Shown here piece after piece: positions 50,663 to 58,695 of a stretch of DNA of 64,000 bases. The notes under the pieces are model-generated. The model searched no databases and was not told the origin of the DNA. It saw only the letters and a program-made list of their open reading frames with translations. Made by a program: the position numbers and the translations under genes. Source of the stretch: Arthrobacter sp. cf158 (GTDB taxonomy: Bacteria > Actinomycetota > Actinomycetes > Actinomycetales > Micrococcaceae); contig NZ_FNNR01000007.1 of assembly GCF_900106835.1 (NCBI RefSeq), positions 1 to 64,000 of the forward strand. Reading direction: 5' to 3'. Every line of letters starts with the position of its first letter. Within the stretch, counting starts at the first letter, position 1.

Positions 50663-51448
50663 ATGCCCACGCCTGAAATCACCCTTGGCGCACCGTGCTG
50701 GATTGATCTGATGACGTCCGATACTGAGAAGGCCAAGGCTTTCTACACTGCCCTATTCGGGTGGACGTACCAGACCGGGGACGAGGAAAAGTACGGCGGT
50801 TACATCACCGCCTCCAAGGATGGCCGGATGGTTGCCGGCATCATGGCGAAGCAGGCTGACATGGGTGCCATGCCGGATATCTGGTCCACCTACCTGCGCA
50901 CGGACGATATCCAGGCGACCACTGCGGCAGCTGCCGCCAACGGCGGCCAGGTTTACCTGGAGCCCATGGAGGTTCCCGAGCAAGGCAGCATGGCAATGTA
51001 CGGCGACTCCTCCGGGGCCTCCATCGGCGCCTGGCAGTTTGGTGACATGAAGGGCTTCGAAGTCGCCGCTGAACCCGGTGCACCCGCGTGGCACGAACTT
51101 CTTTCCAAGGACTATGAGTCTGCCGTCGGCTTTTATCAGAAGGTCTTCGGCTGGAACACGGACGTCATGAGCGACACTCCGGAATTCCGCTACACCACTC
51201 TGGGCGCGGGCGACGACGCCAAAGCCGGCATTATGGATGCCTCCGGTTTCCTGCCCGAGCAAGTGCCATCCATGTGGAGCGTCTACTTCGCGGTAGAGGA
51301 CACGGACGCAACCGTGGAGCAAGCCACAGCGTTGGGCGCAACTGTCATGCAGCCAGCAGAGGACACACCGTTCGGGCGCCTGGCCACTCTGTCGGATCCC
51401 ACTGGCGCAGTCTTCAAGGTGATCCAGGACTTGGGCCAGACGGCTTAG
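50663..51448 (+). CDS. Two-domain VOC (glyoxalase/extradiol dioxygenase-like) protein
   Basis: The 261-residue protein has two VOC modules: residues 6-120 (PCWIDLMTSDTEKAKAFYTALFGWTYQTG...IGAWQF) and 135-255 (AWHELLSKDYESAVGFYQKVFGWNTDVM...GAVFKVIQ). The pattern F-Y-x-x-[VL]-F-G-W in both halves is characteristic. Members bind a metal or small hydrophobic ligand; actinobacterial relatives are often named bleomycin-resistance or hydroxylase-like, without proof. ATG 50663 has AGGAG 8 bases ahead. It stands alone between tRNA-Ser and a lipoprotein gene. Confidence 0.87.
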   Translation: MPTPEITLGAPCWIDLMTSDTEKAKAFYTALFGWTYQTGDEEKYGGYITASKDGRMVAGIMAKQADMGAMPDIWSTYLRTDDIQATTAAAAANGGQVYLEPMEVPEQGSMAMYGDSSGASIGAWQFGDMKGFEVAAEPGAPAWHELLSKDYESAVGFYQKVFGWNTDVMSDTPEFRYTTLGAGDDAKAGIMDASGFLPEQVPSMWSVYFAVEDTDATVEQATALGATVMQPAEDTPFGRLATLSDPTGAVFKVIQDLGQTA

Positions 51449-51626
51449 ACTTTCACGAATCCGGGTCACGTCCGGCCGCCTCCCACCCAGGGGCGGCCGC
51501 ACGGATCCGCTCGTTGCCGGCGTTGGGGGATCTGCCGGCGGCGACTCCTGTCCGGTCCCTCGTTGTTGATCGCAGGACCGGCTCTTCGTCCGGCTTACTG
51601 TGGTCCTTCTGGGAATGAGGACCAGA

Positions 51627-52118
51627 ATGCTCCACCTTTCAAAAAGCTTGAGGGCTGCCGCTGCGCTGTGCTGTGTGTCCATTGCTCTGGCGGGTTGCTC
51701 CCTCATCAGCAGTGGCGATGCCAAACGTGACGAATCCGGCAAGCCCACAGAGTCTTCAGTGGCGGACGTCTTCAAGGTGAAAATCGGCGACTGCATTGCG
51801 CAACCGAAGGGTGAGCAATTCCGCAACGTGTCCGTCATTCCGTGCGATCAGGGCCACGATCTCGAAGCATTTGCCACCAAGGACCTGGAGGATTCGTCGT
51901 ACCCCGGCGACTCCGCCCTGGTGACCCGATCCGAGGAATACTGTGTGGCCGAGTTCGCCACGTTCGTGGGCAAAGCCTTCGATGAATCCGTGCTGGAAAT
52001 GATGTATTTCCATCCCTCCCGGGAAACGTGGTCGGCCGGGGACCGCGAGATCGTTTGCCTTGCGGGAGGGACTTCCGGCGCCTCCATCACCGGAACACTT
52101 AAGGGCGCGGCCAGGTAG
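51627..52118 (+). CDS. Lipoprotein with septum-formation-like domain
   Basis: The 163-residue protein has a signal and lipobox (VSIALAGCSLIS). A domain with paired cysteines follows (KIGDCIAQPKGEQFRNVSVIPCDQGHDLEAFA...YCVAEFATFVGKAF...REIVCLAGG) resembling the actinobacterial septum formation family. The CD/H-rich pattern VxCxxxHxxE is typical of secreted domains of this family. ATG 51627 has GAGGA 5 bases ahead; ATG 51615 and GTG 51600 are alternatives. Confidence 0.75.
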   Translation: MLHLSKSLRAAAALCCVSIALAGCSLISSGDAKRDESGKPTESSVADVFKVKIGDCIAQPKGEQFRNVSVIPCDQGHDLEAFATKDLEDSSYPGDSALVTRSEEYCVAEFATFVGKAFDESVLEMMYFHPSRETWSAGDREIVCLAGGTSGASITGTLKGAAR

Positions 52119-52298
52119 CCCCGGCCTTGCCGGAACCCTGCGGCCACCACCGGTCCACCTCCCATTCATTCCATCGTGTTCAGCTATGCCCCAGCTACAG
52201 GTTTACCCCGGAGTAACTTCCGGAACAGCGTCCATTTCACAAGAGAGTGGGCGTCGTCCACAGGGCCCCACAGGGCTCCCTAATGAAAGTTAGAGCGG

Positions 52299-55200
52299 AT
52301 GCACCAACAACACTGGAAATTATTAGCGGGAACAGTCCTGTCAGCTGGGTTGCTCGCAGCCCCGCTGACAGCTGTTCCGGCCATGGCGGCGGACCAGCCC
52401 GCCACGCTGGCAGGCACCTCGCCGGTGGTGATCAACGAGGCCTACCTCAGCGGTGGCAGCAGCGGCGCCGCCTTCAAGAACAAGTTCGTGGAGCTGTACA
52501 ACTCCTCGGACGCGCCGGTCAGCCTGGCCGGATGGTCTTTGCAGTACCGCTCCGGTACGGCTACCGCGGCCCCCACCGGCATCACGCCCCTGAACGGAAG
52601 CATCCCCGCCAAGGGCTACTTCCTTGTTCAAGGGGCCACCAACAGCGGAACCTCCACCGCGCCGGCGCTGCCGACACCCGATGTCCAGGCAACCGGCACA
52701 CTGAACCCCAGCGGCACCACCGGCACCCTCATCCTGGCCAAACAGGGCACGGCGGTTTCGCCGCTCCCTGCAGGCTCAGTAACGGCCAACGCTGCCATCG
52801 CCGACCTCCTGGGATACGGCACCTCCAACACGTTTGAGACGGCCGTTGCCACGGCACCGACGGGCAACGCGGACGTGAAAAGCCTCAACCGCACCAACGG
52901 CGCAGACACAGACTCCAACGCCGCCGACTTCAGTCTCAGCGCCACCATCACCCCCACACCGTCCGGCGGCGTAACCCCGCCCATCGATCCTGAGCCGGAG
53001 CCCGGCGTCAAGGCCATCGCCGAAATCCAGGGAACCGGTACGGCCAGCCCGTTCGTCGGAAGTACCGTGACAACACGCGGCAAGGTCACTGCCGTCTACG
53101 CAACCGGCGGCTTCAACGGTTATTACATCCAGACCCCCGGAAGCGGCGGCGATACCGCCGGGGCAGCCAGGACGGCGTCGGACGCTGTGTTCGTCTATTC
53201 ACCCACCACGTCGGGAACGGTCCAGCCAGGCGACTATGTGGAACTCACCGGTGCTGTCAGCGAGTTCGCCAACCAAACGCAGCTCACTGTCGAGGCTGCC
53301 GGGTTCAAGAAGCTCACCGAGGCCGCGCCCGAGGTCAAGTCCACCCCGTTCAGTTTGCCGGCCAACGAGGCCGCCCGTGAAAGCCTCGAAGGCATGCTCG
53401 TGTCGCCTCAGGGTGACTTCACGGTCACGGACAACTACTCCCTGAACCAGTACGGTGAGATCGGTCTGGCGGCCGGTACCTCGCCTTTGGTTCAGCCGAC
53501 GGCGGTAGCCTCCTACGGCTCGCCGGAGTACGCCGCGGTGGTTGCCGACAACGCGCTGCGCGGGATCAAGCTCGACGACGGCGCCTCCACGAACTTCCTC
53601 AAGGACGCCACCACCAAAGCCCAGCAGCTGCCCTATCTGACACAGTCGGACCCCGTTCGCGTGGGCTCGCCCGCGACGTTCCGGACCGATGTCATCCTGG
53701 GCTACGGCAACAACTCGTGGAAGTTTCAGCCCCTCACGGCGCTGAGCCCCAGCAACGCTGAAACTGTCCAGCCCGCACGCTTCACCGCTTCCCGGCCAGA
53801 GGGTCCCGCTGACGTTGGGGGCAGCCTCAAGCTGGCTTCCTTCAACGTGCTGAATTACTTCCCCACCACCGGCGACCAACTGGCCGGGTGCGTCTTCTAC
53901 ACCGACCGCGACGGCAACCCGATTACGGTCAAGGAGGGCTGCAACGCCCGCGGCGCTGCCAACGCAGAGAATTTTGAGCGCCAGCAGAGCAAGATCGTGG
54001 CCGCCATCACCAAGTCCGGCGCCGACGTCGTTTCCCTTGAGGAGATCGAGAACTCGGCCCAGTTCGGGAAGAACCGCGACGACGCCTTGTCCAAGCTGGT
54101 GGAAGCACTCAACGTCAAGACACCAGGTGTTTGGGACTACGTGCGGACCCCCGCAAACGCTCCCCCGTTGAGCGATGAAGACATGATCCGTACGGCGTTC
54201 ATCTACAAGAAGGCTGTGGCCGAGCCCGTGGGCGAGTCCATCATCCACAACGACACCGTGGCTTTCGCAAGTGCCCGCAAGCCGCTGGCCCAGGTTTTCA
54301 AGCCGGTGGGCGGGAACGATGACAAGAAGTTCATCGCGATCGTGAACCACTTCAAGTCCAAGGGCTCCGCTGCAACACCGGATGACACGGACAAGGGTCA
54401 GGGCGCCTCGAACATTGCCCGCACCAAGCAGGCCGAATCGCTGCTGGCCTTCTCCAAGGACCTTCAAGCTTCGAAGGGAACGGACAAGGTCTTCCTGATC
54501 GGTGATTTCAACGCCTACTCCAAGGAAGATCCCATCAACGTCCTCACGGGCGCCGGCTACACGGACCTGGAAGTGGGTACCGGCAAGCACTCCTACCTGT
54601 TTGGTGGCATGGTGGGTTCCCTGGACCACATCCTGGCCTCACCCGCAGCCCACAAAGTGGTGACCGGAACCGACATCTGGAACATCAACTCCGTGGAGTC
54701 CGTGGCGCTGGAATACAGCAGGTATAACAACAATGTGACCAACTACTATGCCGCGGACGAGTTCCGTGCCAGCGACCACGATCCCGTGGTGGTGGGCCTG
54801 AACCTGACTGCCGACGAAGCTGCCACAGTTGACCTGCAGTTCCTGGGTATCAACGACTTCCACGGCCGCATCGACTCGAACACGGTCCTCTTCGCCGGAA
54901 CAGTTGAGAAGCTCCGCGCGGCAGCTGCCCCCGGCGCTACGGCCTTCATTTCCGCCGGTGACAACATCGGCGCTTCCCTCTTCGCTTCCTCCGTAGCGAA
55001 GGACCAGCCCACCATCGATGTCCTGAATGCCCTTGACCTGCAGGCCTCCGCCGTAGGCAACCACGAGTTCGACGGCGGCTGGGCGGACCTGCGGGATCGC
55101 GTTGTTGCCGGCGGGAGCAACGCGAAGTTCGCCTACCTGGGTGCCAACGTTTACCAGAAGGGCACCACCACTCCTGTCCTGCCGGAGTACAAGGTCCTGG

Positions 55201-56831
55201 ACATGAACGGCATGCGGGTAGCCGTGATCGGTACCGTCACCCAGGAAGTTCCGTCATTGGTAACCCCGGCCGGAATTACCGACCTTGAGTTCGGCGATCC
55301 TGTGGAGGCCATCAACCGGGTGGCCGTGAAGATCAAAGCTGAAAACCTGGCCGACCTCATCATCGTGGAAAACCACGACGGCGCCGCTTCCGGCACCCCC
55401 GAGGGTGCCACGTTGGAGCAGGAAGTCGCTGCAGGTGGACCGTTCGCCAAGCTCGTCAACCAAACCACTCCTGACGTCGCCGCGATCTTCACCGGGCACA
55501 CCCATAAGGAGTACGCCTGGGACGCCCCGATCCTCGATGCCAACGGCCAGCCCACCGGCAAGACCCGGCCCATCGTCCAGACCGGCAACTATGGCGAGAA
55601 CGTGGGCAGCGTGACCCTTACGGTGGACACGGCAAGCAAAACAGTGACTGCCTACAAGGCCGCCGTGGTGGACCGGACCACCGAGACCGCCGAAAGCCTT
55701 GTTGCTGCCTACCCGCGGGTGGCGGCAGTGAAGACGATCGTGGACAAGGCCCTCGCCCAGGCTGCAGAGATCGGCAACCAGCCGGTGGGTGCAATGACGG
55801 CTGATATCACTACCGCCTTCACCCCGGACCCCGCCGGCGGCGCCCCCAAGCGGGACGACCGCGCGAGCGAGTCCACCCTGGGCAACCTCGTGGCGGACTC
55901 TCTGGTTGACACGCTCAAGGCGCCTGAACTGGGAGCGGCGGAGATCGGCGTCGTCAACCCCGGCGGCCTGCGCAACGAGCTCTACTACGCACCGGACGGG
56001 ACCATCACGTACGCCGAGGCCAACGCGGTCCTGCCGTTCGTGAACAACCTCTGGACCACGTCCCTGACGGGCGCGCAGGTCAAGACGCTCTTGGAGCAGC
56101 AGTGGCAGACCAACCCGGACGGCACCGTTCCCAGCCGCCCGTACCAGCAACTGGGGCTATCCAAGAACGTCAACTACACCTACGACGCCGCACGCCCGGC
56201 GGGTGACCGGATCACCGGCATCTGGGTCAACGGTGCAGTGATTGATCCAGCCAGGCAGTACAGGATCGGCACCTTCAGCTTCCTTGCTACCGGCGGTGAC
56301 AACTTCCGGGTCTTCAAAGAAGGCAGCAACACCAAGGACACCGGCCTGGTGGACCGCGACGCGTGGATCAAGTACCTGCAGGCGCACAAGCCCGTGTCCC
56401 CGGACTTCGCGCGCCGTTCCGTTGCCGTGGCCAACTCCACGGCGGCTGAGGTCAAGCCCGGAGAGTCCATCACGCTGGCCGTCTCCAAGCTCAACCTGAC
56501 CTCCATCGGAAGCCCGGCAAACGCATCGCTCAATGCCGTCTTCGTAGACAGCAAGGGCGCGGCTGTTGCACTGGGTTCCGTCCCGGTCACAGCTGGTGCG
56601 GCCACGGTGAACCTCAAGGTTCCCGCAGCGGCCTCTGCAGGCACGGGCACCCTGGTGCTGACCGCCGTCGAATCCGGGACGGTGGTGAAGGCCCTGGTGA
56701 AGGTGGCTGAAAGCGGCCCGAACCCGCCGCAGTGTACTCCCCCGGTGAAGCCGTCCAAGTGGTACGACATCGTGGGCTGGCTGCGGTACGCCTTCGCATG
56801 GTTGGAGTACCAGAAATGCTTGAGGGGCTAA
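52299..56831 (+). CDS. Secreted multidomain nuclease / 5'-nucleotidase (ExeM/NucH type)
   Basis: The 1510-residue protein has a Sec signal (LLAGTVLSAGLLAAPLTAVPAMA). A lamin-tail domain (about 40-170) and an OB-like segment follow. Next is an endonuclease/exonuclease/phosphatase domain with LKLASFNVLNYFPT (about 509), VVSLEEIENS, LIGDFNAYSKEDPI and FRASDHDPVVVG. Then comes a calcineurin-like 5'-nucleotidase with FLGINDFHGRI (about 846), SAGDNIGAS, VGNHEFDGG and IFTGHTHKEY (about 1066), and its C-terminal domain (from about 1180, ASESTLGNLVADSL). The last 35 residues are aromatic with two cysteines and no LPXTG. It should degrade extracellular DNA and dephosphorylate nucleotides. It is monocistronic; a strong terminator follows. 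Confidence 0.9.
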   Translation: MHQQHWKLLAGTVLSAGLLAAPLTAVPAMAADQPATLAGTSPVVINEAYLSGGSSGAAFKNKFVELYNSSDAPVSLAGWSLQYRSGTATAAPTGITPLNGSIPAKGYFLVQGATNSGTSTAPALPTPDVQATGTLNPSGTTGTLILAKQGTAVSPLPAGSVTANAAIADLLGYGTSNTFETAVATAPTGNADVKSLNRTNGADTDSNAADFSLSATITPTPSGGVTPPIDPEPEPGVKAIAEIQGTGTASPFVGSTVTTRGKVTAVYATGGFNGYYIQTPGSGGDTAGAARTASDAVFVYSPTTSGTVQPGDYVELTGAVSEFANQTQLTVEAAGFKKLTEAAPEVKSTPFSLPANEAARESLEGMLVSPQGDFTVTDNYSLNQYGEIGLAAGTSPLVQPTAVASYGSPEYAAVVADNALRGIKLDDGASTNFLKDATTKAQQLPYLTQSDPVRVGSPATFRTDVILGYGNNSWKFQPLTALSPSNAETVQPARFTASRPEGPADVGGSLKLASFNVLNYFPTTGDQLAGCVFYTDRDGNPITVKEGCNARGAANAENFERQQSKIVAAITKSGADVVSLEEIENSAQFGKNRDDALSKLVEALNVKTPGVWDYVRTPANAPPLSDEDMIRTAFIYKKAVAEPVGESIIHNDTVAFASARKPLAQVFKPVGGNDDKKFIAIVNHFKSKGSAATPDDTDKGQGASNIARTKQAESLLAFSKDLQASKGTDKVFLIGDFNAYSKEDPINVLTGAGYTDLEVGTGKHSYLFGGMVGSLDHILASPAAHKVVTGTDIWNINSVESVALEYSRYNNNVTNYYAADEFRASDHDPVVVGLNLTADEAATVDLQFLGINDFHGRIDSNTVLFAGTVEKLRAAAAPGATAFISAGDNIGASLFASSVAKDQPTIDVLNALDLQASAVGNHEFDGGWADLRDRVVAGGSNAKFAYLGANVYQKGTTTPVLPEYKVLDMNGMRVAVIGTVTQEVPSLVTPAGITDLEFGDPVEAINRVAVKIKAENLADLIIVENHDGAASGTPEGATLEQEVAAGGPFAKLVNQTTPDVAAIFTGHTHKEYAWDAPILDANGQPTGKTRPIVQTGNYGENVGSVTLTVDTASKTVTAYKAAVVDRTTETAESLVAAYPRVAAVKTIVDKALAQAAEIGNQPVGAMTADITTAFTPDPAGGAPKRDDRASESTLGNLVADSLVDTLKAPELGAAEIGVVNPGGLRNELYYAPDGTITYAEANAVLPFVNNLWTTSLTGAQVKTLLEQQWQTNPDGTVPSRPYQQLGLSKNVNYTYDAARPAGDRITGIWVNGAVIDPARQYRIGTFSFLATGGDNFRVFKEGSNTKDTGLVDRDAWIKYLQAHKPVSPDFARRSVAVANSTAAEVKPGESITLAVSKLNLTSIGSPANASLNAVFVDSKGAAVALGSVPVTAGAATVNLKVPAAASAGTGTLVLTAVESGTVVKALVKVAESGPNPPQCTPPVKPSKWYDIVGWLRYAFAWLEYQKCLRG

Positions 56832-56854
56832 TAGCCTCACTGTGACATAACAGG

Positions 56855-56893
56855 GCAGGGCCCCTCACGATGTTCCTTCGTGAGGGGCCCTGC
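56855..56893. terminator. Bidirectional terminator between the nuclease and permease genes
   Basis: A perfect 16-bp inverted repeat (56855-56870 with 56878-56893, 7-nt loop) lies between two convergent genes. Confidence 0.88.
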
Positions 56894-56911
56894 TTGTGCT
56901 GTGGGGAACAG

Positions 56912-58378
56912 TTACTTGTTCGCGGGTTCCGGCTCCCGGACCCTGTCGGCGTCACGCTGGAGCTCCGCTTGGAAGGCGGCGTACCGCGCCAGGTGCGCCG
57001 GACGGCGGCGGAGGATCAGCCAGGCGACTCCAAGGATCACGAACCACACTGGCGTAGCCAGGAGCGCCGTCAACGTGTCCGGTTGGGTGGTCAGCGCCCA
57101 GAGCACGAAGGCAAAGAACGCGAACACCACCCACACCATCACCACGCCACCGGGCATCTTGAACGCCGAAGAATCATGCAGGTGCGGGCGACGCTTCCGG
57201 AAAGCCAGATAGCTGGCCAGGATGATCGACCACACGAAGACGAAGCACACAGCAGACACCGTGGTCACCATGTCGAAGGCCTTGCCGACGTCCTGGCCGG
57301 CATACATGAGGACGACGCCGGACAGCAACAGCACGCAGGACAGGAACAGGGCATTGCGGGGTACTTTGCGTCCGGAGAGGGCGCCGAACACCTTGGGAGC
57401 GTCGCCTTCCTGGGCGAGTCCGAACACCATGCGGGACGTGGAGTAAATCCCCGAGTTGGCCGACGACATGGCGGACGTCAGCACCACCAGGTTGACGATG
57501 GTTGCTGCCGCCCCCAGGCCGGCCAGCGAGAACATGGCAATGAAGGGGCTGTGTCCGGCAGCGAACTGGGTCCAAGGGGTGACCGACATCAGGATGATGA
57601 GGGCACCTACGTAGAAGAGGAGCACGCGGATGGGAATCGAGTTGATGGCCTTGGGCAGGTTCTTCTCCGGATCCTTGGCCTCGGCAGCGGTGGTGCCCAC
57701 CAGTTCGATGCCCACGAAGGCGAAGACGGCAATCTGGAAGCCGGCAACAAAGCCCATGAACTCGTTGGGGAAGAAACCGCCATGGCTCCACAGGTTGGTG
57801 AAGCTGGCCGGTCCGGCCTCGGACTGGAAGCCGCTGAAAATCATGAACAGGCCAACGATGATGAGCGCCGCGATGGCCACGATCTTGATGAGGGCAAACC
57901 AGAACTCGGTCTCCCCGAATGCTTTCACCGTGGCCAGGTTCAGGAGCAGAAGGATGCCGATGGTGATCAGGCCCGGCACCCACAGCGGCAGCGAGGGCCA
58001 CAGTTCCTGCGAGTAGCCGGCGATCGCAATGACGTCCGCGATGCCAGTAATCACCCAGCAGAACCAATACGTCCAGCCGGTGAAGAAGCCGGCCCAAGGA
58101 CCCAGGAGGTCTGCCGCGAAGTCGCTGAAGGACTTGTAGTTCAGGTTGGACAACAGCAGTTCGCCCATGGCACGCATGACGAAGAACAGCATGAAGCCGA
58201 TGATCATGTACACGAAAATGACTGAGGGTCCGGCCGCGGAAATGGTCTTGCCGGAACCCATGAAGAGGCCTGTTCCAATTGCTCCGCCGATGGCGATGAG
58301 CTGGATGTGGCGGTTGCTGAGCTGACGCTCAAGATGCGGTGAATCGTTACCAGTGGAAGGTGGGCGCTGAATCGTCAA
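56912..58378 (-). CDS. APC-family amino acid permease, probably for glycine (CycA-like)
   Basis: The roughly 488-residue carrier has 12 membrane segments with the APC signature IAIGGAIGTGLFMGSGKTISAAGPSVIFVYMI and MRAMGELLLSNLNYKSFSDFA near the N-terminus and GAALIIL-type helices later. The closest named group is D-serine/D-alanine/glycine transporters. TTG 58378 with GGAG 5 bases ahead was chosen; the longer frame to 58540 is translation of the riboswitch. A tandem glycine riboswitch in its leader supports glycine (or alanine) as substrate. Confidence 0.88.
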   Translation of the reverse strand: MTIQRPPSTGNDSPHLERQLSNRHIQLIAIGGAIGTGLFMGSGKTISAAGPSVIFVYMIIGFMLFFVMRAMGELLLSNLNYKSFSDFAADLLGPWAGFFTGWTYWFCWVITGIADVIAIAGYSQELWPSLPLWVPGLITIGILLLLNLATVKAFGETEFWFALIKIVAIAALIIVGLFMIFSGFQSEAGPASFTNLWSHGGFFPNEFMGFVAGFQIAVFAFVGIELVGTTAAEAKDPEKNLPKAINSIPIRVLLFYVGALIILMSVTPWTQFAAGHSPFIAMFSLAGLGAAATIVNLVVLTSAMSSANSGIYSTSRMVFGLAQEGDAPKVFGALSGRKVPRNALFLSCVLLLSGVVLMYAGQDVGKAFDMVTTVSAVCFVFVWSIILASYLAFRKRRPHLHDSSAFKMPGGVVMVWVVFAFFAFVLWALTTQPDTLTALLATPVWFVILGVAWLILRRRPAHLARYAAFQAELQRDADRVREPEPANK

Positions 58379-58433
58379 AGGAACTCCATCGTTCAGGCGG
58401 CACAGGGTGCCACAAGATTCGGGTTCCTCCCCG

Positions 58434-58615
58434 CTCTGTAGATGGACCTGAGAGTTTCCGCAGGCATGGACCTGCTTGCACCTTCGGTGAGCCCGGCGTT
58501 CCGGGCTGCTTTCCAGAGTTGCCTCGTCGCGGCGGTACATGGGCCTGAGAGATTCCTGGGGAGGATTTGCTCCTACGGCGCCTGAAGGGATGTACCGGCA
58601 GGACTCTCCCGCCGC
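58434..58615 (-). promoter_or_regulatory. Tandem glycine riboswitch (two aptamers)
   Basis: Aptamer I runs from 58615 down to 58529, closed by a P1 stem GCGGCGG/CCGCCGC. It shows the core GGGAGAGTCC, GGCGCCGTAGGAGCAA and GGAATCTCTCAGGCCCA. A 10-nt linker follows. Aptamer II (58518-58434) is closed by CTCTG/CAGAG and has CACCGAAGGTGCAAGCAGG and GGAAACTCTCAGGTCCA. These are the diagnostic glycine riboswitch blocks, in the usual tandem order. The expression platform lies between 58433 and the TTG start at 58378 and contains a GGCAC/GTGCC hairpin (58399-58411). Confidence 0.93.
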
Positions 58616-58641
58616 GGATCAAAAGCGCGCACCACCTACGG

Positions 58642-58657
58642 GGTGATGCAGCTCACA
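58642..58657 (-). promoter_or_regulatory. CRP/GlxR-like site upstream of the glycine riboswitch
   Basis: On the minus strand TGTGAGCTGCATCACC matches the TGTGA-N6-TCACA consensus at 9 of 10 defined positions. It lies 27 bp before aptamer I, where the promoter should be. Binding by a CRP/GlxR-type protein is an inference. Confidence 0.45.
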
Positions 58658-58695
58658 CAGTAACGAAGGCGGGGCAGGTCCGCAACCCCGTGGAG

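Noticed and set aside
52141..52298. PHO box upstream of the secreted nuclease
   Set aside because: GTTCA- and GTTTA-like words occur but are 23 bp apart and not in an 11-bp register, and no third unit fits.
58379..58540. N-terminal extension of the amino acid permease
   Set aside because: The extra 54 codons translate the second glycine aptamer and part of the first; a TTG start with a ribosome site gives the normal family length.
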